A DNA stretch of 64,000 nucleotides from assembly GCA_041554195.1 (NCBI GenBank), contig JBFFMJ010000008.1, positions 77,321 to 141,320 on the forward strand, read 5' to 3'. The position numbers and the translations under genes are program-made. Source of the stretch: JAPHSX01 sp041554195 (GTDB lineage: Bacteria; Pseudomonadota; Gammaproteobacteria; Thiohalomonadales; Thiohalomonadaceae). The notes beneath the pieces are model-generated. The model saw nothing but the letters and a program-made list of their open reading frames with translations. It was not told the DNA's origin and made no database searches. Shown here one piece after another: positions 1 to 7,551 of this stretch; position 1 is the stretch's first letter; each line of letters begins with the position of its first letter.

Positions 1-1
1 C

Positions 2-364
2 GCCCTGAGTCGTGCGGAGAAGTTGCAAAAGCGTGCGTCGCGAGCCGGTTTTGACTGGCCTGAGATCTCTCCGGTATTTGACAAGATCCACGAGGAGATC
101 GAGGAGGTACGTGCGGAGCTGAAGGGGGATGAGCCGCAGGCGTTGCACGATGAGATCGGCGACCTGCTCTTTGCCTGCGTCAATCTGGCGCGCCACGCCG
201 GTGTCGATCCCGAACAGGCCCTGCGTTCAGCCAACTCGAAATTTGTGCGTCGTTTTCACTATGTTGAAGCGCGTCTTACGGCGCAGGGGAGCTCGCTCGA
301 AGAGGCGGAACTTGAGCGCATGGATGCGCTGTGGGATGAGGCGAAGGGAAGGGAGAAAAAATAG
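2..364 (+). CDS. mazG: MazG nucleoside triphosphate pyrophosphohydrolase, C-terminal part
   Basis: This is the 3' end of a gene that enters from the left edge; the frame is open from base 2. MazG hydrolyses (d)NTPs to NMP and pyrophosphate, removing aberrant nucleotides and affecting stringent-response pools. The visible part holds the second MazG fold: the metal-binding helix KIHEEIEEVRAEL followed by HDEIGDLLFACVNLARHAG, which gives the EExxE ... ExxD pattern of the all-alpha NTP pyrophosphatase family, then the tail RFHYVEARL typical of MazG C-termini. The stop codon lies inside the terminator hairpin of the convergent gene. Family assignment is firm; the N-terminal repeat is outside the window. 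Confidence 0.93.
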   Translation, partial: ALSRAEKLQKRASRAGFDWPEISPVFDKIHEEIEEVRAELKGDEPQALHDEIGDLLFACVNLARHAGVDPEQALRSANSKFVRRFHYVEARLTAQGSSLEEAELERMDALWDEAKGREKK

Positions 365-384
365 GCACCACACCCGGTGGTGCC
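351..384 (-). terminator. Rho-independent terminator of the PQQ-propeller gene
   Basis: An 8-bp stem (364-371 with 377-384, GGCACCAC/GTGGTGCC) with a 5-nt loop is followed, on the minus strand, by TATTTTTT. It sits 16 nt after the stop of the minus-strand lipoprotein gene and overlaps the mazG stop codon. Confidence 0.8.
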
Positions 385-399
385 CATGGTGTATAGAGC

Positions 400-1479
400 C
401 TAGCGAACGGAGTAGTAGAAGCCGTCGCTGCTGCCAAAGTAGATGCGGTCGCCGTCAATCACCGCAGAGCCTGTAATTGCCCCCTGGGTATCGAGCTTCC
501 ACTTCTCCTTGCCGCTGCTGACATTGATGGCGTGCATCTTTTTGTCGTAGCCGCCGACATAGACGATCTCATTACCGAGAACCGGCCCGGCGCTGATCCA
601 GTCGCCTGTTTTGAACTTCCACTTGGGACGCTGGGTCGAGGTGTCGAGGGCGTAGAGGTGGTTGTCACTGCTGCCCACATAGACCATGTTGCTGCCGATA
701 GCGGCGGCGCTATTGATGGCCCCGGTGGTGCGATAGCGCCACTTCTGCTGGCCGGTTGCGACATCGACCGCATAAAAGGCGTTGTCCTGACTACCGATGT
801 AGACCACATCGTTGCGTACCGACGGTGCGGCGTGAATTTTGCCACCGGTAGTGAAACGCCAGCGTTCGTTACCGCTACTGGTTTCAACCGCAAACAGATT
901 CATGTTGTCGCTACCAAAGAACACCAGGCCGTTGGCCACGGCCGGGGAGGAGTAGATGGCGGCACCGGCATCGAACTGCCAGCGCTCACTGCCGTTGGCC
1001 GCATCGATAGCGACGAGTTTACCGGCAACGTTACCCGCATAAAGGGTGCCCTCGACCAGTGCTATGGAGGTCGTGACCGATGCGCCGGTGGAGAGTTTCC
1101 ATACCTGCTGGCCGGTGGCGGTATCGATGGCGTAGACCATACCGTCGTGACTCCCTACATAGGCCCTGCCTGCGCTGACAGCGGCGGCGCCGCTGATCGG
1201 GCCCTCTGACTTGAATCGCCATTTTTCAGCGCCGTTTTTGACATCGACCGCGAAGAAATAACCCGTAATGTTGCCAAAGTAGGCTGTGCCGTCACTGACC
1301 ACAGAGGGCGTTTTGATGGGCGACTTGCTGTTAAATTTCCACTCAAGCTGGTTCAATTTGCTCACGCCACCGCTGTAGGCACCACTGTTGGCGGCATCGC
1401 CACGGTACATGTCTACCTTGGCCGCACCACAGCCGCCAAGGGCAAGGGCACTCAGTAACACCAAAGCACGCTTCTGCAT
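400..1479 (-). CDS. PQQ-like beta-propeller repeat lipoprotein (BamB-like fold)
   Basis: The 359-aa product has a short signal peptide ending in a lipobox (LALGGC, Cys about residue 17), so it should be a lipoprotein. The rest is eight consecutive blades of about 40 residues, each with a core such as VYAIDTATGQQVWKL (AxDxxTGxxxW), the mark of PQQ-like/BamB-like propellers. A good ribosome site (AAGGAG, spaced 7-8 nt) precedes the ATG. BamB itself is a subunit of the outer-membrane BAM complex, but this protein is shorter than usual BamB and is not beside der or hisS, so I call only the fold. The divergent neighbour is an RND efflux operon; no functional tie is evident. Confidence 0.8.
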   Translation of the reverse strand: MQKRALVLLSALALGGCGAAKVDMYRGDAANSGAYSGGVSKLNQLEWKFNSKSPIKTPSVVSDGTAYFGNITGYFFAVDVKNGAEKWRFKSEGPISGAAAVSAGRAYVGSHDGMVYAIDTATGQQVWKLSTGASVTTSIALVEGTLYAGNVAGKLVAIDAANGSERWQFDAGAAIYSSPAVANGLVFFGSDNMNLFAVETSSGNERWRFTTGGKIHAAPSVRNDVVYIGSQDNAFYAVDVATGQQKWRYRTTGAINSAAAIGSNMVYVGSSDNHLYALDTSTQRPKWKFKTGDWISAGPVLGNEIVYVGGYDKKMHAINVSSGKEKWKLDTQGAITGSAVIDGDRIYFGSSDGFYYSVR

Positions 1480-1674
1480 CGTTATCTCTCCTTAGTTATA
1501 TCCCGGCCCGCCCAGCTGGCGTGGGCGTGGCATGACTCTCATTTTTCTGCATCGGACTATGCCACATCCGACACAGGCCCGCTATGACCCGGCTCACACA
1601 CTGGTGTCCTGTTGATAGGAGGCTCTGATATATTTAGCAGGTTATTGCCTGTTTTCAGTTACCAAGGACTCGTT

Positions 1675-2697
1675 ATGCTCATCTCTCGCCAGGAAGGAAT
1701 TGTCGGTTTGCTCTCGTTGCTGTTGTTGACCCCGCTGATGGCGGCAGCGCAAGAGCCCAGGGCGGTGCGTGCCGAGCCCTTTTCGGCACTGGCGATCTAT
1801 CCGGAGTTGAGCGCCCCGGCCCAGGTGTTGAGTCTTAATGACAGCCGAATTGATGCCTCGATTACCGCCATTGTGGAGCAGATTCATGTTCGTGTTGGCG
1901 ATGTGGTGGCGGCGGGAGCCGAATTGATGAGGCTGGAGTGCGCTGACCAACGCAATGCGCGTGAGCAGTCGATGGCACGGCGCGATGCGCTCAAGGCCCG
2001 CCTTGATTTTGCCAGTTTTCAGTACGCGCGTGCCCGCTCGCTGATTAAGAGCAAGAGTCTTTCCGATGAGCAGCTACGCCAGCGCAAGGCCGATGCCGGT
2101 GCCTTGCAGGCGGAGCTGGCCGGGTCCGAGGCCGGAGTGGAGCGTGCTCGGCGCGATGTGGCGCGTTGCCAAATCACCACTCCCTTTCCGGCCGTGGTGG
2201 TGGAGCGATTGATCGGCGTTGGCGAAAAGGCACAGCCGGGCAAGCCGTTGCTGCGCCTGCTGGACCTCTCGGCCCTGGAGGTCTCGGCACAGGTGCAGGC
2301 CTTCGATGCCGCTTCGCTGCAGGGGGCCGAGGGGCTTGCCCTGCTGGTGGACGATAAACGCTACCCCCTGATGCTGCGTAGTACCATGCCCGCGCTCGAT
2401 CCCCTCTCGCGCAGTCGCGAGCTGCGGCTGGAGTTTGTCGATAACAGCGCCGCGCCGGGCAGTAGCGGGCGGCTGTTGTGGCGACAGCCCCGAGCCCATC
2501 TGCCCGCCGAATATATCGTGCGTCGTGACGGTCAGCAGGGGGTCTATGTGGCGCATCAGGGGAAGGCGCAGTTTGTGGTGATTGAGGGGGCAAGCGAGGG
2601 AAGCCCTGCGGCCCCGAACCTCGCGGACGACAGCCTGATCATCACGGAGGGGCGCTACGGCCTTAATGATGGCGATCCCCTGAGTGTGGTGGAGTAA
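1675..2697 (+). CDS. RND efflux periplasmic adaptor (membrane fusion protein)
   Basis: This 340-aa adaptor is expected to bridge the inner-membrane pump encoded 3 bp downstream to an outer-membrane TolC channel. The ATG at 1675 is chosen because AAGGA lies 6 nt upstream and it gives a clean signal peptide (hydrophobic GLLSLLLLTPLMAAA); an earlier in-frame start would add 21 unlikely residues. The order is half lipoyl motif (HVRVGDVVAAGAELMRLEC, about residues 63-81), an alpha-helical hairpin, the second half lipoyl motif (TTPFPAVVVERLIGVGEKAQPG) and a beta-barrel segment. The C-terminal membrane-proximal region is short. No regulator gene is adjacent; the promoter must lie in the 195-bp divergent gap. 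Confidence 0.88.
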   Translation: MLISRQEGIVGLLSLLLLTPLMAAAQEPRAVRAEPFSALAIYPELSAPAQVLSLNDSRIDASITAIVEQIHVRVGDVVAAGAELMRLECADQRNAREQSMARRDALKARLDFASFQYARARSLIKSKSLSDEQLRQRKADAGALQAELAGSEAGVERARRDVARCQITTPFPAVVVERLIGVGEKAQPGKPLLRLLDLSALEVSAQVQAFDAASLQGAEGLALLVDDKRYPLMLRSTMPALDPLSRSRELRLEFVDNSAAPGSSGRLLWRQPRAHLPAEYIVRRDGQQGVYVAHQGKAQFVVIEGASEGSPAAPNLADDSLIITEGRYGLNDGDPLSVVE

Positions 2698-2700
2698 CCC

Positions 2701-5700
2701 ATGCTGGCCCGTCTGCTGCAGCACCATGTACTCGCCAACCTCACCTTTGCGCTGGTGCTGGTGCTGGGTATCGCCGCCTACAACATGCTGCCGCGCGAGA
2801 AAGACCCCAGCATCAACTTCAACTGGATCCAGATCACTACAGTGATGCCCGGTGCCTCCGCCGAGGATGTGGAGAAGCTGATCACCACCCCGCTGGAGGA
2901 TGCAGTTGCCAAGATCTCCGACATCCGCTTTATCTCCAGCACCAGCCGCGAGTCGGTCTCCAGTGTGCTGGTACGTTTTAATGATCTGGATTCGCGTACC
3001 TTCGATAAGCGTCTCAACGACCTGCGTCGCGAGGTGCAGAATGTGGAGAATACCGAGCTGCCCGAGGTGGCACGCTCCCCCTTTATCTATGAGATCACCA
3101 CGGCCAGCGCCTTCCCCACCGCCAGTCTGGTATTGCAGGGGCAGGCCAATGATGAGCAGCTGCGCCGGCAGGGGCGACTGCTGGGCAAGGATCTGGAGCG
3201 GCTGACGGGGATCGACCGGGTCGACTCCATCGGTCTGCTCGACCCGGAACTGAAGGTGGTGTTTGACCCGGCGCAGGTCAGTGCCCTGGGGCTGAGCCCC
3301 GGCGACCTGGCCGATACCGTCAGCCTCTATTTTCGCGATATCTCCGCCGGTAGTGTGCGCATGGACAACCGTGAGGTGCTGCTGCGACTGGTGGGCACCG
3401 GTGAGGCCCCCGGTCTACTCGAATCGCTGCCGGTGGTGACCGCCCAGGGGGAGGTAACGCTGGGGGCGCTGGCCGAGGTACGGCGCGAACGTGAACGGGC
3501 CGAGAGGCTGGTCAGTTTCGATGGGCAACCGGCGATGTTGATGTCGGTGTTCAAAAAGGAGAGTGCCAATACCCTGGAGCTGATCGAGCGGCTGAATGGT
3601 TTCATGGAAGAGCGCAACAAAACCCTTGATGCCTTTGGCCTGCAGCTGGTGCTGGTGGATGACCAGACCACCTCGACCCGCCACGCCATCAATGTGATGG
3701 AGACCAACGCGGTGCTGGGATTGATCCTGGTGCTCTTTGTCACCTGGGCCTTTCTCGGTTCGCGCATCGCCTTCTTTATTACCATCGGCATCCCCTTCAC
3801 CTTGGCGGGCACCTTTCTGGTGCTCTCCAATATCGGCCAGACCCTGAACAATTCGATCCTGCTGGGGGTGGTGATCAGCCTCGGCATGCTGGTGGACGAT
3901 GCGGTGGTGGTGGTAGAGGGGATCTACTATCGCGTACGCCACGGTATGGATGCGACAAAGGCCGCGGTGGAGTCGTTGCGAGAGGTTTTCGCCCCGGTCA
4001 CCACCTCGGTGCTGACCACCATGGCTGCCTTCATGCCGCTGATGCTGATGCCCGGCATCCTCGGCCAGTTCATGATGGTGATCCCGCTGGTGGTCACCCT
4101 GGCGCTGGCGATCTCCCTGCTGGAGGCCTACTGGATCCTCCCCTCTCATGTGATCGGCGCGGGGGTCAACTTCAACAAACCCTCGCGCATACACCGCCAC
4201 CGTGAACGCCTTACCCACTGGCTGCAGGTGAAGTATTCACGCGCCCTGGTCAAGGCGATGCGCTACCCCGGGCGTGGTGCGGCGGTGGTGGCACTGCTGT
4301 TCGTGGTTGCCGTGGGGGCGCTGGCAACCGGTCGCATTAACGTCAACTTTTTTGCCATGGAGTCGATCCGCCTCTTCTACATTAATGTGGAGATGCCGCC
4401 GGGCACGCCGCTGGAGCGGAGCCTGCAGAAGAGTCGCGAGGCGGAGCAGCGCATTCAGGCCGGGCTGCTGGCAGGCGAGGTGCGCGGCATGGTGAGTTAT
4501 GCCGGGTTGATGTTTACCGAGACCGAACCGCTGATCGGCAACAACTACGCCCAGGTGATGGTTAGCCTCAACCCGCAGCAGGGGGATATGCGTAGTGCCC
4601 ACGAGGTGGTGGAGGCGGTGCGTCCGCTGCTGGCAGACCTCACCGGTGTGGCCGAGCTCCACTTCTTCGAGATGAAGGATGGCCCCCCCACCGAGAAGCC
4701 GATTAAGGTGAAGGTGCGCGGCGATGACTTTGCACAGATCAGTGCCGCCGTGGATGGACTAAAGGGGGTACTTGCCACCATCGACGGGGTGAGTGATATC
4801 AGCGATAACGACAGCCCCGGTGGCATGGAGTTAGTGCTTACTCTCAACCACGACGCGGTGAATCGGGCCGGACTCAATCCTGCGGTGCTGTCGCGGCTGA
4901 TCCGCATGCTGGGTGACGGTGAGGTGGTCTCCAGCGTGCAGGCGCGCGGTGAGAAGGTCGAGGTGCGGGTGCTGGCCGAGCAGCAGCACAGTGATCTGGC
5001 GTCGCTGCTGCGCACCCCGGTGGCGCTGCCCAATGGCGGCGAGATGGCGCTGGGTGAGCTGGTAGATCACCAGGTGCAGTATGGGCGCTCGAACATCCGC
5101 CACCACAACCTGCGCCGCGCCATCACCCTGGAGGCCGACCTTAACAAGGAGGTGATGGACACCGTTGCCGCCAATGCCGCGCTGGTAGCCGGCTGGCAGG
5201 CCATTGCCGCTGACTATCCCGGTATTAGTCTCGATTTTTCAGGTGAGCTGGACGATATCAACGAGAGCCTCGACTCCATCTTCGTCCTCTTCATCTTCGG
5301 TCTGGGGATGATCTACCTTATCCTCGGCACCCAGTTCGAGAGCTACTTTCAGCCGCTGCTGATTATCGCCACCATCCCGATGGCCCTTACCGGAGTGCTG
5401 CTTGGCCTCTGGATCACCGGTAATCCGCTCAGCCTCTATACCCTCTACGGGGTGGTGGCGCTGGGCGGCATTGCCGTCAATGCCGCGATTGTGCTGATCT
5501 CCGCCGCCAACCAGCGGATTGCGCTGGGGATGAGTGTGCTGCATGCCACGGTCTATGCGGCGCGCAGGCGCTTTATCCCGATCATTATTACCTCGCTGAC
5601 CACCATCGCCGGGCTGTTCTCGCTGGCCGTGGGGCTGGGGGGGCACTCGCTGATCTGGGGGCCGGTGGCCACCGCCATCGTCTGGGGGCTCGCCTTCTCC

Positions 5701-5811
5701 ACGGTGCTGACCCTGTTTGCCACACCGATGCTCTACCGCTTTTTTATGGATAACCGCGAAGGTCTCTACCGGCGCTTCTGTTACTGGTGCAAACGCGGGC
5801 TGAAACCGTGA
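2701..5811 (+). CDS. RND-family efflux pump, inner-membrane permease subunit
   Basis: The 1036-aa length and layout match the AcrB/HAE-type RND superfamily: an N-terminal membrane helix, a large periplasmic domain, six helices, a second periplasmic domain and six more helices. The acidic pair needed for proton relay is present in TM4 (GMLVDDAVVVVEG, about residue 399). In the TM10 region the motif reads GGIAVNAAIVLISA, so the lysine of AcrB-type GxxxKNAI is absent; this is seen in other RND subfamilies. Substrate cannot be read from sequence. It is translated right after the adaptor gene (3-bp gap). No outer-membrane channel gene is beside it; the TolC homologue at 21.3 kb is one candidate partner. 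Confidence 0.93.
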   Translation: MLARLLQHHVLANLTFALVLVLGIAAYNMLPREKDPSINFNWIQITTVMPGASAEDVEKLITTPLEDAVAKISDIRFISSTSRESVSSVLVRFNDLDSRTFDKRLNDLRREVQNVENTELPEVARSPFIYEITTASAFPTASLVLQGQANDEQLRRQGRLLGKDLERLTGIDRVDSIGLLDPELKVVFDPAQVSALGLSPGDLADTVSLYFRDISAGSVRMDNREVLLRLVGTGEAPGLLESLPVVTAQGEVTLGALAEVRRERERAERLVSFDGQPAMLMSVFKKESANTLELIERLNGFMEERNKTLDAFGLQLVLVDDQTTSTRHAINVMETNAVLGLILVLFVTWAFLGSRIAFFITIGIPFTLAGTFLVLSNIGQTLNNSILLGVVISLGMLVDDAVVVVEGIYYRVRHGMDATKAAVESLREVFAPVTTSVLTTMAAFMPLMLMPGILGQFMMVIPLVVTLALAISLLEAYWILPSHVIGAGVNFNKPSRIHRHRERLTHWLQVKYSRALVKAMRYPGRGAAVVALLFVVAVGALATGRINVNFFAMESIRLFYINVEMPPGTPLERSLQKSREAEQRIQAGLLAGEVRGMVSYAGLMFTETEPLIGNNYAQVMVSLNPQQGDMRSAHEVVEAVRPLLADLTGVAELHFFEMKDGPPTEKPIKVKVRGDDFAQISAAVDGLKGVLATIDGVSDISDNDSPGGMELVLTLNHDAVNRAGLNPAVLSRLIRMLGDGEVVSSVQARGEKVEVRVLAEQQHSDLASLLRTPVALPNGGEMALGELVDHQVQYGRSNIRHHNLRRAITLEADLNKEVMDTVAANAALVAGWQAIAADYPGISLDFSGELDDINESLDSIFVLFIFGLGMIYLILGTQFESYFQPLLIIATIPMALTGVLLGLWITGNPLSLYTLYGVVALGGIAVNAAIVLISAANQRIALGMSVLHATVYAARRRFIPIIITSLTTIAGLFSLAVGLGGHSLIWGPVATAIVWGLAFSTVLTLFATPMLYRFFMDNREGLYRRFCYWCKRGLKP

Positions 5812-5847
5812 TAGCAATGCCCCAGTAATGGGCGCTGTTCTCTGGAT

Positions 5848-5864
5848 TGCACATTCGTGGTGCG
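5848..5864 (+). promoter_or_regulatory. NtrC-type enhancer site upstream of amtB
   Basis: TGCACATTCGTGGTGCG matches the dyad consensus TGCACYANNNNTGGTGCA at both arms (TGCAC ... TGGTGC). It lies about 80 bp upstream of the sigma-54 -24 element, a normal enhancer distance. Confidence 0.7.
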
Positions 5865-5917
5865 CTCGTGGTGTTCTGATGCACCATACCTTTGCCTAAC
5901 GCACTGATTTTGCATAA

Positions 5918-5934
5918 GGCACCAAGTTGGTGTG
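5918..5934 (+). promoter_or_regulatory. Second NtrC-like dyad overlapping the amtB promoter
   Basis: GGCACCAAGTTGGTGTG keeps the inner arms GCAC and TTGGTG of the NtrC dyad and overlaps the -24 box. Bound NtrC here could repress or fine-tune; this is inference. A half site (TGCACCA) lies at 5880-5886 between the two dyads. Confidence 0.45.
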
Positions 5935-5943
5935 ATTCTTGCC
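5927..5943 (+). promoter_or_regulatory. Sigma-54 promoter of amtB
   Basis: TTGG-tgtgattctt-GCC has the invariant GG (5929-5930) and GC (5941-5942) exactly 10 bp apart, as required for RpoN promoters, 38 bp before the amtB start. With the NtrC site upstream this indicates nitrogen-limitation control. Confidence 0.8.
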
Positions 5944-5980
5944 CAATTGCCGCTAATCATTTTTATTTGTGGGGAGAAAC

Positions 5981-7174
5981 ATGGAAAACACGAGCGGTAT
6001 CGATACTCTATTTGTCCTGTTGGGCGCCATTATGGTGCTGGCGATGCACGCCGGTTTCGCCTTTCTTGAGGTGGGCACAGTGCGCAAGAAGAATCAGGTC
6101 AATGCACTGGTTAAGATCATTTCTGATTTTGCCGTCTCAACCATTGCCTACTTCTTTATCGGTTACAGCGTCGCCTACGGCATGAGTTTCTTCGAGGCCG
6201 CCCCGGTCCTTACCGCAAAAAATGGCTATGAGCTGGTGAAGTTCTTCTTCCTGCTCACCTTTGCCGCCGCCATTCCGGCGATCATCTCCGGCGGTATCGC
6301 CGAGCGGGCCAAGTTTAATCCGCAGCTGGCGGCCACCTTTGTGCTGGTGGCGCTTGTTTACCCCTTCTTTGAGGGGATCACCTGGAACGGTAACTACGGC
6401 GTTCAGGCCTGGATTGGCGCCACCTTCGGTGCCGAATTCCACGACTTTGCCGGTTCCGTGGTGGTGCATGCGATGGGTGGCTGGATTGCACTGGGGGCGG
6501 CGGTATTGCTGGGTCATCGCAAGGGACGCTATGGCAAGAACGGTGAGGTCTACGCCCACCCGCCCTCAAGCATCCCCTTCCTCGCCCTGGGTGCCTGGAT
6601 CCTTACCGTCGGCTGGTTCGGCTTTAACGTGATGTCGGCGCAGAGTGTCGATGGGATCTCCGGTCTGGTCGCCGTCAACTCACTCATGGCGATGGTCGGT
6701 GGCATCCTCGCCGCCTTAATCACCGGTAAAAACGACCCCGGCTTCGTCCACAACGGCCCGCTCGCCGGTCTGGTCGCGATCTGTGCCGGTTCCGACCTGA
6801 TGCATCCAATGGGCGCATTGATCACCGGCCTCATCGCCGGCGGTCTGTTCGTCTGGACCTTCACCCTGGTGCAGAACAAATGGAAGATCGACGATGTGCT
6901 CGGTGTCTGGCCGCTGCATGGCCTGTGCGGAGCCTGGGGCGGCATCGCCGCCGGTATCTTCGGCCTGGAGGCCCTCGGTGGCATGGGTGGTGTGACCTTC
7001 ATGGGTCAGCTCGCTGGCACTGTGATTGGCGTTAGCATCGCCACCGCCGCTGGTTTCATCGTCTACGGCGCGTTGAAGAAGATGGTCGGAATTCGCCTCT
7101 CCGAAGAGGAGGAGTTTGAAGGGGCCGACCTGGCGATTCACAAGATTGCGGCGGAGCCGAATTACGACCGTTAA
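5981..7174 (+). CDS. amtB: Ammonium transporter AmtB
   Basis: This 397-aa Amt/Mep/Rh channel moves ammonium across the inner membrane. The ATG at 5981 is chosen because GGGGAG lies 5 nt before it; a GTG four codons earlier sits on that ribosome site. About eleven membrane helices are visible. The twin pore histidines appear in VVHAMGGW and in PLHGLCGAWGG. The expected PII partner gene glnK is not adjacent on either side, unlike the usual glnK-amtB pair, so the regulating PII protein must be elsewhere. A sigma-54 promoter with NtrC sites precedes it and an intrinsic terminator follows, so it is a single-gene transcript. Confidence 0.95.
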   Translation: MENTSGIDTLFVLLGAIMVLAMHAGFAFLEVGTVRKKNQVNALVKIISDFAVSTIAYFFIGYSVAYGMSFFEAAPVLTAKNGYELVKFFFLLTFAAAIPAIISGGIAERAKFNPQLAATFVLVALVYPFFEGITWNGNYGVQAWIGATFGAEFHDFAGSVVVHAMGGWIALGAAVLLGHRKGRYGKNGEVYAHPPSSIPFLALGAWILTVGWFGFNVMSAQSVDGISGLVAVNSLMAMVGGILAALITGKNDPGFVHNGPLAGLVAICAGSDLMHPMGALITGLIAGGLFVWTFTLVQNKWKIDDVLGVWPLHGLCGAWGGIAAGIFGLEALGGMGGVTFMGQLAGTVIGVSIATAAGFIVYGALKKMVGIRLSEEEEFEGADLAIHKIAAEPNYDR

Positions 7175-7200
7175 GTTGCATGGTTGTGATGAAAAGAAAA

Positions 7201-7225
7201 GACGGGCTGGGACGCCCGTTTTTTG
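7201..7225 (+). terminator. Rho-independent terminator of amtB
   Basis: Stem ACGGGC (7202-7207)/GCCCGT (7214-7219) with a 6-nt loop runs straight into six T residues, 27 nt after the amtB stop. Confidence 0.88.
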
Positions 7226-7551
7226 TGTGTGTTTTCGGCCAGTAGCGGTCCTCACGATCAATGGACGCGCACAGCCGCTTTCAGCAGAAAGCAGCCTCAT
7301 ACACTAGTTAGCTCTCCAATATGGTCATTGGAGTCACAAGCACTGCCGGAAAGTAAACTATGCTATAGATAGTGTTGTACCAGATTGTTGAAACACCTCA
7401 TGTTAGCGCTAAACTTATTCTTGTCCCTCAGAGTAGCCTTGGGCTGTAACCGCGCCATCGTTGTGGGTAGTCATTATACATGTGATTCCGGCTATTTATG
7501 AGGCACCTCCCGTTTTAGGCTGAGTAAGTTTAAAAAAAGGAATAATCTGTC
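7226..7551. other. Non-coding gap upstream of the giant lipoprotein gene
   Basis: About 326 bp, more AT-rich than the flanks, with no convincing reading frame, hairpin or riboswitch. It presumably carries the promoter of the next gene; an AAGGAA ribosome site lies at 7537-7542. Confidence 0.5.

Noticed and set aside
400..1479. Calling the propeller lipoprotein BamB outright
   Set aside because: Fold fits, but length and context (no der, hisS) do not; only the repeat fold is supported.
3415..4218. 267-aa His/Gln-rich frame antisense to the RND pump
   Set aside because: Composition (HHH, QQQ, HRRG) is typical of an antisense frame of a membrane-protein gene.
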